DNA of 64,000 bases from Henricia sp. BOLD:AAB3569 (taxonomy: Eukaryota > Echinodermata > Asteroidea > Spinulosida > Echinasteridae): assembly GCA_037783545.1 (NCBI GenBank), contig JBBELK010001227.1, positions 95,121 to 159,120 on the forward strand, written 5' to 3'. This document shows, one piece after another, positions 35,061-48,430 of the stretch. The notes below the pieces were generated by a model. That model worked only from the letters and a program-made list of their open reading frames with translations, had not been told where the DNA came from and ran no database searches. Position 1 is the first letter of the stretch. Every line of letters begins with the position of its first letter. The position numbers were made by a program, and so were the translations under genes.

Positions 35061-36545
35061 GCGAAAGTCTGTCAATTTTTTATGACAAGTGCGCAATATA
35101 GAGAGTTTAGGGCATGCAAAATTTGAAGTTCGTCGGAACATTTTTCGACCTCCAAATTTGCCGACGTTTGGACCACACTTTGACCAAATTGCCGAGCCAA
35201 ACTGCGGTGCGTTAACGACAGTCCGAATGACTGAGCATGCGCACAACTCAGGAGTACCCCAAAGAGGTGTGTACAGACAGCCACGGTTTGCGTGAGAGCA
35301 GTCAGGAAGCCTCAACCCAGTTTTTTCTAAACTTTGAAATTTCTCTGCCATTTCCCGCCGAAAGTCTGTCAATTTTTTATGACAAGTGCGCAATACAGAG
35401 AGTTTAGGGCATGCAAAATTTGAAGTTCGTCGGAACATTTTTCGACCTCCAAATTTGCCGACGTTTGGACCACACTTTGACCAAATTGCCGAGCCAAACT
35501 GCGGTGCGTTAACGACAGTCCGAATGACTGAGCATGCGCACAACTCAGGAGTACCCCAAAGAGGTGTGTACAGACAGCCACGGTTTGCGTGAGAGCAGTC
35601 AGGAAGCCTCAACCCAGTTTTTTCTAAACTTTGAAATTTCTCTGCCATTTCCCGGCGAAAGTCTGTCAATTTTTTATGACAAGTGCGCAATATAGAGAGT
35701 TTAGGGCATGCAAAATTTGAAGTTCGTCGGAACATTTTTCGACCTCCAAATTTGCCGACGTTTGGACCACACTTTGACCAAATTGCCGAGCCAAACTGCG
35801 GTGCGTTAACGACAGTCCGAATGACTGAGCATGCGCACAACTCAGGAGTACCCCAAAGAGGTGTGTACAGACAGCCACGGTTTGCGTGAGAGCAGTCAGG
35901 AAGCCTCAACCCAGTTTTTTCTAAACTTTGAAATTTCTCTGCCATTTCCCGCCGAAAGTCTGTCAATTTTTTATGACAAGTGCGCAATATAGAGAGTTTA
36001 GGGCATGCAAAATTTGAAGTTCGTCGGAACATTTTTCGACCTCCAAATTTGCCGACGTTTGGACCACACTTTGACCAAATTGCCGAGCCAAACTGCGGTG
36101 CGTTAACGACAGTCCGAATGACTGAGCATGCGCACAACTCAGGAGTACCCCAAAGAGGTGTGTACAGACAGCCACGGTTTGCGTGAGAGCAGTCAGGAAG
36201 CCTAAACCCAGTTTTTTCTAAACTTTGAAATTTCTCTGCCATTTCCCGGCGAAAGTCTGTCAATTTTGTATGACAAGTGCGCAATATAGAGAGTTTAGGG
36301 CATGCAAAATTTGAAGTTCGTCGGAACATTTTTCGACCTCCAAATTTGCCGACGTTTGGACCACACTTTGACCAAATTGCCGAGCCAAACTGCGGTGCGT
36401 TAACGACAGTCCGAATGACTGAGCATGCGCACAACTCAGGAGTACCCCAAAGAGGTGTGTACAGACATCCACGGTTTGCGTGAGAGCAGTCAGGAAGCCT
36501 CAACCCAGTTTATTCTAAACTTTGAAATTTCTCTGCCATTTCCCG
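35061..36545. repeat. Transitional units with a 594-bp dimer and an H unit
   Basis: Five units. cccgccgaaag occurs at about 35355 and 35949, marking a two-unit duplication. The unit starting 35358 has gcaatacag without the linked gcatgtaaa, half of the T haplotype. The last unit is Q with the H changes (agacatccacgg at about 36465 and gtttattct at about 36509). Confidence 0.85.
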
Positions 36546-39516
36546 GCGAAAGTCTGTCAATTTTTTATGACAAGTGCGCAATATAGAGAGTTTAGGGCAT
36601 GCAAAATTTGAAGTTCGTCGGAACATTTTTCGACCTCCAAATTTGCCGACGTTTGGACCACACTTTGACCAAATTGCCGAGCCAAACTGCGGTGCGTTAA
36701 CGACAGTCCGAATGACTGAGCATGCGCACAACTCAGGAGTACCCCAAAGAGGTGTGTACAGACAGCCACGGTTTGCGTGAGAGCAGTCAGGAAGCCTCAA
36801 CCCAGTTTTTTCTAAACTTTGAAATTTCTCTGCCATTTCCCGGCGAAAGTCTGTCATTTTTTTATGACAAGTGCGCAATATAGAGAGTTTAGGGCATGCA
36901 AAATTTGAAGTTCGTCGGAACATTTTTCGACCTCCAAATTTGCCGACGTTTGGACCACACTTTGACCAAATTGCCGAGCCAAACTGCGGTGCGTTAACGA
37001 CAGTCCGAATGACTGAGCATGCGCACAACTCAGGAGTACCCCAAACAGGTGTGTACAGACAGCCACGGTTTGCGTGAGAGCAGTCAGGAAGCCTCAACCC
37101 AGTTTTTTCTAAACTTTGAAATTTCTCTGTCATTTCCCGGCGAAAGTCTGTCAATTTTGTATGACAAGTGCGCAATATAGAGAGTTTAGGGCATGCAAAA
37201 TTTGAAGTTCGTCGGAACATTTTTCGACCTCCAAATTTGCCGACGTTTGGACCACACTTTGACCAAATTGCCGAGCCAAACTGCGGTGCGTTAACGACAG
37301 TCCGAATGACTGAGTATGCGCACAACTCAGGAGTACCCCAAAGAGGTGTGTACAGACAGCCACGGTTTGCGTGAGAGCAGTCAGGAAGCCTCAACCCAGT
37401 TTTTTCTAAACTTTGAAATTTCTCTGCCATTTCCCGGCGAAAGTCTGTCAATTTTTTATGACAAGTGCGCTATATAGAGAGTTTAGGGCATGCAAAATTT
37501 GAAGTTCGTCGGAACATTTTTCGACCTCCAAATTTGCCGACGTTTGGACCACACTTTGACCAAATTGCCGAGCCAAACTGCGGTGCGTTAACGACAGTCC
37601 GAATGACTGAGCATGCGCACAACTCAGGAGTACCCCCAAAGAGGTGTGTACAGACAGCCACGGTTTGCGTGAGAGCAGTCAGGAAGCCTCAACCCAGTTT
37701 TTTCTAAACTTTGAAATTTCTCTGCCATTTCCCGGCGAAAGTCTGTCAATTTTTTATGACAAGTGCGCAATATAGAGAGTTTAGGGCATGCAAAATTTGA
37801 AGTTCGTCGGAACATTTTTCGACCTCCAAATTTGCCGACGTTTTGACCACACTTTGACCAAATTGCCGAGCCAAACTGCGGTGCGTTAACGACAGTCCGA
37901 ATGACTGAGCATGCGCACAACTCAGGAGTACCCCAAAGAGGTGTGTACAGACAGCCACGGTTTGCGTGAGAGCAGTCAGGAAGCCTCAACCCAGTTTTTT
38001 CTAAACTTTGAAATTTCTCTGCCATTTCCCGGCGAAAGTCTGTCAATTTTTTATGACAAGTGCGCAATATAGAGAGTTTAGGGCATGCACAATTTGAAGT
38101 TCGTCGGAACATTTTTCGACCTCCAAATTTGCCGACGTTTGGACCACACTTTGACTAAATTGCCGAGCCAAACTGCGGTGCGTTAACGACAGTCCGAATG
38201 ACTGAGCATGCGCACAACTCAGGAGTACCCCAAAGAGGTGTGTACAGACAGCCACGGTTTGCGTGAGAGCAGTCAGGAAGCCTCAACCCAGTTTTTTCTA
38301 AACTTTGAAATTTCTCTGCCATTTCCTGGCGAAAGTCTGTCAATTTTTTATGACAAGTGTGCAATATAGAGAGTTTAGGGCATGCAAAATTTGAAGTTCG
38401 TCGGAACATTTTTCGACCTCCAAATTTGCCGACGTTTGGACCACACTTTGACCAAATTGCCGAGCCAAACTGCGGTGCGTTAACGACAGTCCGAATGACT
38501 GAGCATGCGCACAACTCAGGAGTACCCCAAAGAGGTGTGTACAGACAGCCACGGTTTGCGTGAGAGCAGTCAGGAAGCCTAAACCCAGTTTTTTCTAAAC
38601 TTTGAAATTTCTCTGCCATTTCCCGGCGAAAGTCTGTCAATTTTGTATGACAAGTGCGCAATATAGAGAGTTTAGGGCATGCAAAATTTGAAGTTCGTCG
38701 GAACATTTTTCGACCTCCAAATTTGCCGACGTTTGGACCACACTTTGACCAAATTGCCGAGCCAAACTGCGGTGCGTTAACGACAGTCCGAATGACTGAG
38801 CATGCGCACAACTCAGGAGTACCCCAAAGAGGTGTGTACAGACAGCCACGGTTTGCGTGAGAGCAGTCAGGAAGCCTCAACCCAGTTTTTTCTAAACTTT
38901 GAAATTTCTCTGCCATTTCCCGGCGAAAGTCTGTCAATTTTTTATGACAAGTGCGCAATACAGAGAGTTTAGGGCATGTAAAATTTGAAGTTCGTCGGAA
39001 CATTTTTCGACCTCCAAATTTGCCGACGTTTGGACCACACTTTGACCAAATTGCCGAGCCAAACTGCGGTGCGTTAACGACAGTCCGAATGACTGAGCAT
39101 GCGCACAACTCAGGAGTACCCCAAAGAGGTGTGTACAGACAGCCACGGTTTGCGTGAGAGCAGTCAGGAAGCCTCAACCCAGTTTTTTCTAAACTTTGAA
39201 ATTTCTCTGCCATTTCCCGGCGAAAGTCTGTCAATTTTTTATGACAAGTGCGCAATATAGAGAGTTTAGGACATGCAAAATTTGAAGTTCGTCGGAACAT
39301 TTTTCGACCTCCAAATTTGCCGACGTTTGGACCACACTTTGACCAAATTGCCGAGCCAAACTGCGGTGCGTTAACGACAGTCCGAATGACTGAGCATGCG
39401 CACAACTCAGGAGTACCCCAAAGAGGTGTGTACAGACAGCCACGGTTTGCGTGAGAGCAGTCAGGAAGCCTCAACCCAGTTTATTCTAAACTTTGAAATT
39501 TCTCTGCCATTTCCCG
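36546..39516. repeat. Ten-unit HOR, copy 1 (2,971 bp)
   Basis: The order is P; K (caaacagg, with gtcattttttt); Q with gagtatgcg; Y with c5; a unit with cgttttgacc; X+M (gcacaattt with gactaaatt); C+O; Q; T; V (aggacatgc, ending gtttattct). The same order restarts at 39517. A private tcctggcg occurs near 38335. Confidence 0.93.
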
Positions 39517-42190
39517 GCGAAAGTCTGTCAATTTTTTATGACAAGTGCGCAATATAGAGAGTTTAGGGCATGCAAAATTTGAAGTTCGTCGGAACATTTT
39601 TCGACCTCCAAATTTGCCGACGTTTGGACCACACTTTGACCAAATTGCCGAGCCAAACTGCGGTGCGTTAACGACAGTCCGAATGACTGAGCATGCGCAC
39701 AACTCAGGAGTACCCCAAAGAGGTGTGTACAGACAGCCACGGTTTGCGTGAGAGCAGTCAGGAAGCCTCAACCCAGTTTTTTCTAAACTTTGAAATTTCT
39801 CTGCCATTTCCCGGCGAAAGTCTGTCATTTTTTTATGACAAGTGCGCAATATAGAGAGTTTAGGGCATGCAAAATTTGAAGTTCGTCGGAACATTTTTCG
39901 ACCTCCAAATTTGCCGACGTTTGGACCACACTTTGACCAAATTGCCGAGCCAAACTGCGGTGCGTTAACGACAGTCCGAATGACTGAGCATGCGCACAAC
40001 TCAGGAGTACCCCAAACAGGTGTGTACAGACAGCCACGGTTTGCGTGAGAGCAGTCAGGAAGCCTCAACCCAGTTTTTTCTAAACTTTGAAATTTCTCTG
40101 TCATTTCCCGGCGAAAGTCTGTCAATTTTGTATGACAAGTGCGCAATATAGAGAGTTTAGGGCATGCAAAATTTGAAGTTCGTCGGAACATTTTTCGACC
40201 TCCAAATTTGCCGACGTTTGGACCACACTTTGACCAAATTGCCGAGCCAAACTGCGGTGCGTTAACGACAGTCCGAATGACTGAGTATGCGCACAACTCA
40301 GGAGTACCCCAAAGAGGTGTGTACAGACAGCCACGGTTTGCGTGAGAGCAGTCAGGAAGCCTCAACCCAGTTTTTTCTAAACTTTGAAATTTCTCTGCCA
40401 TTTCCCGGCGAAAGTCTGTCAATTTTTTATGACAAGTGCGCTATATAGAGAGTTTAGGGCATGCAAAATTTGAAGTTCGTCGGAACATTTTTCGACCTCC
40501 AAATTTGCCGACGTTTGGACCACACTTTGACCAAATTGCCGAGCCAAACTGCGGTGCGTTAACGACAGTCCGAATGACTGAGCATGCGCACAACTCAGGA
40601 GTACCCCCAAAGAGGTGTGTACAGACAGCCACGGTTTGCGTGAGAGCAGTCAGGAAGCCTCAACCCAGTTTTTTCTAAACTTTGAAATTTCTCTGCCATT
40701 TCCCGGCGAAAGTCTGTCAATTTTTTATGACAAGTGCGCAATATAGAGAGTTTAGGGCATGCAAAATTTGAAGTTCGTCGGAACATTTTTCGACCTCCAA
40801 ATTTGCCGACGTTTTGACCACACTTTGACCAAATTGCCGAGCCAAACTGCGGTGCGTTAACGACAGTCCGAATGACTGAGCATGCGCACAACTCAGGAGT
40901 ACCCCAAAGAGGTGTGTACAGACAGCCACGGTTTGCGTGAGAGCAGTCAGGAAGCCTCAACCCAGTTTTTTCTAAACTTTGAAATTTCTCTGCCATTTCC
41001 CGGCGAAAGTCTGTCAATTTTTTATGACAAGTGCGCAATATAGAGAGTTTAGGGCATGCACAATTTGAAGTTCGTCGGAACATTTTTCGACCTCCAAATT
41101 TGCCGACGTTTGGACCACACTTTGACTAAATTGCCGAGCCAAACTGCGGTGCGTTAACGACAGTCCGAATGACTGAGCATGCGCACAACTCAGGAGTACC
41201 CCAAAGAGGTGTGTACAGACAGCCACGGTTTGCGTGAGAGCAGTCAGGAAGCCTCAACCCAGTTTTTTCTAAACTTTGAAATTTCTCTGCCATTTCCCGG
41301 CGAAAGTCTGTCAATTTTTTATGACAAGTGTGCAATATAGAGAGTTTAGGGCATGCAAAATTTGAAGTTCGTCGGAACATTTTTCGACCTCCAAATTTGC
41401 CGACGTTTGGACCACACTTTGACCAAATTGCCGAGCCAAACTGCGGTGCGTTAACGACAGTCCGAATGACTGAGCATGCGCACAACTCAGGAGTACCCCA
41501 AAGAGGTGTGTACAGACAGCCACGGTTTGCGTGAGAGCAGTCAGGAAGCCTAAACCCAGTTTTTTCTAAACTTTGAAATTTCTCTGCCATTTCCCGGCGA
41601 AAGTCTGTCAATTTTGTATGACAAGTGCGCAATATAGAGAGTTTAGGGCATGCAAAATTTGAAGTTCGTCGGAACATTTTTCGACCTCCAAATTTGCCGA
41701 CGTTTGGACCACACTTTGACCAAATTGCCGAGCCAAACTGCGGTGCGTTAACGACAGTCCGAATGACTGAGCATGCGCACAACTCAGGAGTACCCCAAAG
41801 AGGTGTGTACAGACAGCCACGGTTTGCGTGAGAGCAGTCAGGAAGCCTCAACCCAGTTTTTTCTAAACTTTGAAATTTCTCTGCCATTTCCCGGCGAAAG
41901 TCTGTCAATTTTTTATGACAAGTGCGCAATACAGAGAGTTTAGGGCATGTAAAATTTGAAGTTCGTCGGAACATTTTTCGACCTCCAAATTTGCCGACGT
42001 TTGGACCACACTTTGACCAAATTGCCGAGCCAAACTGCGGTGCGTTAACGACAGTCCGAATGACTGAGCATGCGCACAACTCAGGAGTACCCCAAAGAGG
42101 TGTGTACAGACAGCCACGGTTTGCGTGAGAGCAGTCAGGAAGCCTCAACCCAGTTTTTTCTAAACTTTGAAATTTCTCTGCCATTTCCCG
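39517..42190. repeat. Ten-unit HOR, copy 2 (nine units retained)
   Basis: Offset is 2,971 bp from copy 1, with the same rare alleles: gtcattttttt near 39825, gagtatgcg at about 40284, gctatatag at 40440, cgttttgacc near 40811 and gcacaattt near 41059. After the T unit the expected V unit is replaced by a K unit at 42191, so homology ends there. Confidence 0.93.
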
Positions 42191-43378
42191 GCGAAAGTCT
42201 GTCAATTTTTTATGACAAGTGCGCAATATAGAGAGTTTAGGGCATGCAAAATTTGAAGTTCGTCGGAACATTTTTCGACCTCCAAATTTGCCGACGTTTG
42301 GACCACACTTTGACCAAATTGCCGAGCCAAACTGCGGTGCGTTAACGACAGTCCGAATGACTGAGCATGCGCACAACTCAGGAGTACCCCAAACAGGTGT
42401 GTACAGACAGCCACGGTTTGCGTGAGAGCAGTCAGGAAGCCTCAACCCAGTTTTTTCTAAACTTTGAAATTTCTCTGTCATTTCCCGGCGAAAGTCTGTC
42501 AATTTTGTATGACAAGTGCGCAATATAGAGAGTTTAGGGCATGCAAAATTTGAAGTTCGTCGGAACATTTTTCGACCTCCAAATTTGCCGACGTTTGGAC
42601 CACACTTTGACCAAATTGCCGAGCCAAACTGCGGTGCGTTAACGACAGTCCGAATGACTGAGCATGCGCACAACTCAGGAGTACCCCAAAGAGGTGTGTA
42701 CAGACAGCCACGGTTTGCGTGAGAGCAGTCAGGAAGCCTCAACCCAGTTTTTTCTAAACTTTGAAATTTCTCTGCCATTTCCCGGCGAAAGTCTGTCAAT
42801 TTTTTATGACAAGTGCGCAATATAGAGAGTTTAGGGCATGCAAAATTTGAAGTTCGTCGGAACATTTTTCGACCTCCAAATTTGCCGACGTTTGGACCAC
42901 ACTTTGACCAAATTGCCGAGCCAAACTGCGGTGCGTTAACGACAGTCCGAATGACTGAGCATGCGCACAACTCAGGAGTACCCCAAAGAGGTGTGTACAA
43001 CAGCCACGGTTTGCGTGAGAGCAGTCAGGAAGCCTCAACCCAGTTTTTTCTAAACTTTGAAATTTCTCTGCCATTTCCCGGCGAAAGTCTGTCAATTTTT
43101 TATGACAAGTGCGCTATATAGAGAGTTTAGGGCATGCAAAATTTGAAGTTCGTCGGAACATTTTTCGACCTCCAAATTTGCCGACGTTTGGACCACACTT
43201 TGACCAAATTGCCGAGCCAAACTGCGGTGCGTTAACGACAGTCCGAATGACTGAGCATGCGCACAACTCAGGAGTACCCCCAAAGAGGTGTGTACAGACA
43301 GCCACGGTTTGCGTGAGAGCAGTCAGGAAGCCTCAACCCAGTTTTTTCTAAACTTTGAAATTTCTCTGCCATTTCCCG
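42191..43378. repeat. K-Q-D-Y run
   Basis: Four units. K (caaacagg), Q, then the first D unit (gtgtacaacag, one base deleted) starting 42785, and Y (gctatatag with c5) starting 43081. The D-Y pairing seen here is the element amplified at 48431-53477. Confidence 0.87.
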
Positions 43379-45755
43379 GCGAAAGTCTGTCAATTTTTTA
43401 TGACAAGTGCGCAATATAGAGAGTTTAGGGCATGCAAAATTTGAAGTTCGTCGGAACATTTTTCGACCTCCAAATTTGCCGACGTTTGGACCACACTTTG
43501 ACCAAATTGCCGAGCCAAACTGCGGTGCGTTAACGACAGTCCGAATGACTGAGCATGCGCACAACTCAGGAGTACCCCAAAGAGGTGTGTACAGACAGCC
43601 ACGGTTTGCGTGAGAGCAGTCAGGAAGCCTCAACCCAGTTTTTTCTAAACTTTGAAATTTCTCTGCCATTTCCCGGCGAAAGTCTGTCAATTTTTTATGA
43701 CAAGTGCGCAATATAGAGAGTTTAGGGCATGCAAAATTTGAAGTTCGTCGGAACATTTTTCGACCTCCAAATTTGCCGACGTTTGGACCACACTTTGACT
43801 AAATTGCCGAGCCAAACTGCGGTGCGTTAACGACAGTCCGAATGACTGAGCATGCGCACAACTCAGGAGTACCCCAAAGAGGTGTGTACAGACAGCCACG
43901 GTTTGCGTGAGAGCAGTCAGGAAGCCTCAACCCAGTTTTTTCTAAACTTTGAAATTTCTCTGCCATTTCCCGGCGAAAGTCTGTCAATTTTTTATGACAA
44001 GTGTGCAATATAGAGAGTTTAGGGCATGCAAAATTTGAAGTTCGTCGGAACATTTTTCGACCTCCAAATTTGCCGACGTTTGGACCACACTTTGACCAAA
44101 TTGCCGAGCCAAACTGCGGTGCGTTAACGACAGTCCGAATGACTGAGCATGCGCACAACTCAGGAGTACCCCAAAGAGGTGTGTACAGACAGCCACGGTT
44201 TGCGTGAGAGCAGTCAGGAAGCCTAAACCCAGTTTTTTCTAAACTTTGAAATTTCTCTGCCATTTCCCGGCGAAAGTCTGTAAATTTTGTATGACAAGTG
44301 CGCAATATAGAGAGTTTAGGGCATGCAAAATTTGAAGTTCGTCGGAACATTTTTCGACCTCCAAATTTGCCGACGTTTGGACCACACTTTGACCAAATTG
44401 CCGAGCCAAACTGCGGTGCGTTAACGACAGTCCGAATGACTGAGCATGCGCACAACTCAGGAGTACCCCCAAAGAGGTGTGTACAGACAGCCACGGTTTG
44501 CGTGAGAGCAGTCAGGAAGCCTCAACCCAGTTTTTTCTAAACTTTGAAATTTCTCTGCCATTTCCCGGCGAAAGTCTGTCAATTTTTTATGACAAGTGCG
44601 CAATATAGAGAGTTTAGGGCATGCAAAATTTGAAGTTCGTCGGAACATTTTTCGACCTCCAAATTTGCCGACGTTTGGACCACACTTTGACCAAATTGCC
44701 GAGCCAAACTGCGGTGCGTTAACGACAGTCCGAATGACTGAGCATGCGCACAACTCAGGAGTACCCCAAAGAGGTGTGTACAGACAGCCACGGTTTGCGT
44801 GAGAGCAGTCAGGAAGCCTCAACCCAGTTTTTTCTAAACTTTGAAATTTCTCTGCCATTTCCCGGCGAAAGTCTGTCAATTTTTTATGACAAGTGCGCAA
44901 TATAGAGAGTTTAGGGCATGCAAAATTTGAAGTTCGTCGGAACATTTTTCGACCTCCAAATTTGCCGACGTTTGGACCACACTTTGACTAAATTGCCGAG
45001 CCAAACTGCGGTGCGTTAACGACAGTCCGAATGACTGAGCATGCGCACAACTCAGGAGTACCCCAAAGAGGTGTGTACAGACAGCCACGGTTTGCGTGAG
45101 AGCAGTCAGGAAGCCTCAACCCAGTTTTTTCTAAACTTTGAAATTTCTCTGCCATTTCCCGGCGAAAGTCTGTCAATTTTTTATGACAAGTGTGCAATAT
45201 AGAGAGTTTAGGGCATGCAAAATTTGAAGTTCGTCGGAACATTTTTCGACCTCCAAATTTGCCGACGTTTGGACCACACTTTGACCAAATTGCCGAGCCA
45301 AACTGCGGTGCGTTAACGACAGTCCGAATGACTGAGCATGCGCACAACTCAGGAGTACCCCAAAGAGGTGTGTACAGACAGCCACGGTTTGCGTGAGAGC
45401 AGTCAGGAAGCCTAAACCCAGTTTTTTCTAAACTTTGAAATTTCTCTGCCATTTCCCGGCGAAAGTCTGTCAATTTTGTATGACAAGTGCGCAATATAGA
45501 GAGTTTAGGGCATGCAAAATTTGAAGTTCGTCGGAACATTTTTCGACCTCCAAATTTGCCGACGTTTGGACCACACTTTGACCAAATTGCCGAGCCAAAC
45601 TGCGGTGCGTTAACGACAGTCCGAATGACTGAGCATGCGCACAACTCAGGAGTACCCCAAAGAGGTGTGTACAGACAGCCACGGTTTGCGTGAGAGCAGT
45701 CAGGAAGCCTCAACCCAGTTTTTTCTAAACTTTGAAATTTCTCTGCCATTTCCCG
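43379..45755. repeat. Four-unit HOR P-X-C-Q, two copies (1,189 and 1,188 bp)
   Basis: Copies start at 43379 and 44568. C units carry gcctaaaccc. The first Q unit has a private tctgtaaatttt near 44280 and a c5 insertion that accounts for the 1-bp length difference. A T and a V unit follow copy 2, as in the ten-unit HOR near 38951-39516. Confidence 0.9.
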
Positions 45756-48430
45756 GCGAAAGTCTGTCAATTTTTTATGACAAGTGCGCAATACAGAGAG
45801 TTTAGGGCATGTAAAATTTGAAGTTCGTCGGAACATTTTTCGACCTCCAAATTTGCCGACGTTTGGACCACACTTTGACCAAATTGCCGAGCCAAACTGC
45901 GGTGCGTTAACGACAGTCCGAATGACTGAGCATGCGCACAACTCAGGAGTACCCCAAAGAGGTGTGTACAGACAGCCACGGTTTGCGTGAGAGCAGTCAG
46001 GAAGCCTCAACCCAGTTTTTTCTAAACTTTGAAATTTCTCTGCCATTTCCCGGCGAAAGTCTGTCAATTTTTTATGACAAGTGCGCAATATAGAGAGTTT
46101 AGGACATGCAAAATTTGAAGTTCGTCGGAACATTTTTCGACCTCCAAATTTGCCGACGTTTGGACCACACTTTGACCAAATTGCCGAGCCAAACTGCGGT
46201 GCGTTAACGACAGTCCGAATGACTGAGCATGCGCACAACTCAGGAGTACCCCAAAGAGGTGTGTACAGACAGCCACGGTTTGCGTGAGAGCAGTCAGGAA
46301 GCCTCAACCCAGTTTTTTCTAAACTTTGAAATTTCTCTGCCATTTCCCGGCGAAAGTCTGTCAATTTTTTATGACAAGTGTGCAATATAGAGAGTTTAGG
46401 GCATGCAAAATTTGAAGTTCGTCGGAACATTTTTCGACCTCCAAATTTGCCGACGTTTGGACCACACTTTGACCAAATTGCCGAGCCAAACTGCGGTGCG
46501 TTAACGACAGTCCGAATGACTGAGCATGCGCACAACTCAGGAGTACCCCAAAGAGGTGTGTACAGACAGCCACGGTTTGCGTGAGAGCAGTCAGGAAGCC
46601 TAAACCCAGTTTTTTTCTAAACTTTGAAATTTCTCTGCCATTTCCCGGCGAAAGTCTGTCAATTTTTTATGACAAGTGTGCAATATAGAGAGTTTAGGGC
46701 ATGCAAAATTTGAAGTTCGTCGGAACATTTTTCGACCTCCAAATTTGCCGACGTTTGGACCACACTTTGACCAAATTGCCGAGCCAAACTGCGGTGCGTT
46801 AACGACAGTCCGAATGACTGAGCATGCGCACAACTCAGGAGTACCCCAAAGAGGTGTGTACAGACAGCCACGGTTTGCGTGAGAGCAGTCAGGAAGCCTC
46901 AACCCAGTTTTTTCTAAACTTTGAAATTTCTCTGCCATTTCCCGGCGAAAGTCTGTCAATTTTTTATGACAAGTGTGCAATATAGAGAGTTTAGGGCATG
47001 CAAAATTTGAAGTTCGTCGGAACATTTTTCGACCTCCAAATTTGCCGACGTTTGGACCACACTTTGACCAAATTGCCGAGCCAAACTGCGGTGCGTTAAC
47101 GACAGTCCGAATGACTGAGCATGCGCACAACTCAGGAGTACCCCAAAGAGGTGTGTACAGACAGCCACGGATTGCGTGAGAGCAGTCAGGAAGCCTAAAC
47201 CCAGTTTTTTCTAAACTTTGAAATTTCTCTGCCATTTCCCGGCGAAAGTCTGTCAATTTTGTATGACAAGTGCGCAATATAGAGAGTTTAGGGCATGCAA
47301 AATTTGAAGTTCGTCGGAACATTTTTCGACCTCCAAATTTGCCGACGTTTGGACCACACTTTGACCAAATTGCCGAGCCAAACTGCGGTGCGTTAACGAC
47401 AGTCCGAATGACTGAGCATGCGCACAACTCAGGAGTACCCCAAAGAGGTGTGTACAGACAGCCACGGTTTGCGTGAGAGCAGTCAGGAAGCCTCAACCCA
47501 GTTTTTTCTAAACTTTGAAATTTCTCTGCCATTTCCCGGCGAAAGTCTGTCAATTTTTTATGACAAGTGCGCAATACAGAGAGTTTAGGGCATGTAAAAT
47601 TTGAAGTTCGTCGGAACATTTTTCGACCTCCAAATTTGCCGACGTTTGGACCACACTTTGACCAAATTGCCGAGCCAAACTGCGGTGCGTTAACGACAGT
47701 CCGAATGACTGAGCATGCGCACAACTCAGGAGTACCCTAAAGATGGTGTGTACAGACAGCCACGGTTTGCGTGAGAGCAGTCAGGAAGCCTCAACCCAGT
47801 TTTTTCTAAACTTTGAAATTTCTCTGCCATTTCCCGGCGAAAGTCTGTCAATTTTTTATGACAAGTGCGCAATATAGAGAGTTTAGGGCATGCAAAATTT
47901 GAAGTTCGTCGGAACATTTTTCGACCTCCAAATTTGCCGACGTTTGGACCACACTTTGACCAAATTGCCGAGCCAAACTGCGGTGCGTTAACGACAGTCC
48001 GAATGACTGAGCATGCGCACAACTCAGGAGTACCCCAAACAGGTGTGTACAGACAGCCACGGTTTGCGTGAGAGCAGTCAGGAAGCCTCAACCCAGTTTT
48101 TTCTAAACTTTGAAATTTCTCTGTCATTTCCCGGCGAAAGTCTGTCAATTTTGTTTGACAAGTGCGCAATATAGAGAGTTTAGGGCATGCAAAATTTAAA
48201 GTTCGTCGGAACATTTTTCGACCTCCAAATTTGCCGACGTTTGGACCACACTTTGACCAAATTGCCGAGCCAAACTGCGGTGCGTTAACGACAGTCCGAA
48301 TGACTGAGCATGCGCACAACTCAGGAGTACCCCAAAGAGGTGTGTACAGACAGCCACGGTTTGCGTGAGAGCAGTCAGGAAGCCTCAACCCAGTTTTTTC
48401 TAAACTTTGAAATTTCTCTGCCATTTCCCG
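45756..48430. repeat. T-V-C-C-C-Q-T-K-Q run with three consecutive C units
   Basis: C units start at 46350, 46648 and 46945, the only place where three lie side by side. Their O states differ (taaaccc, tcaaccc, taaaccc). Private changes are a seventh T near 46617, ggattgcg near 47169, ccctaaagatgg near 47736 and a T tract reading ttttgtttgac near 48151 with atttaaagtt near 48195. Confidence 0.87.

Noticed and set aside
28353..36503. 2,716-codon minus-strand open frame, and similar frames at 16064-19102, 25272-28310, 8267-10330 and 11874-13898, as giant repeat-protein genes
   Set aside because: They arise because the unit is 297 = 3 x 99 bp with one stop-free frame. Stops and frameshifts appear wherever a common unit variant occurs, amino-acid-changing and silent changes look equally tolerated, and there is no promoter, intron or unique terminus. 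No known domain is recognisable.
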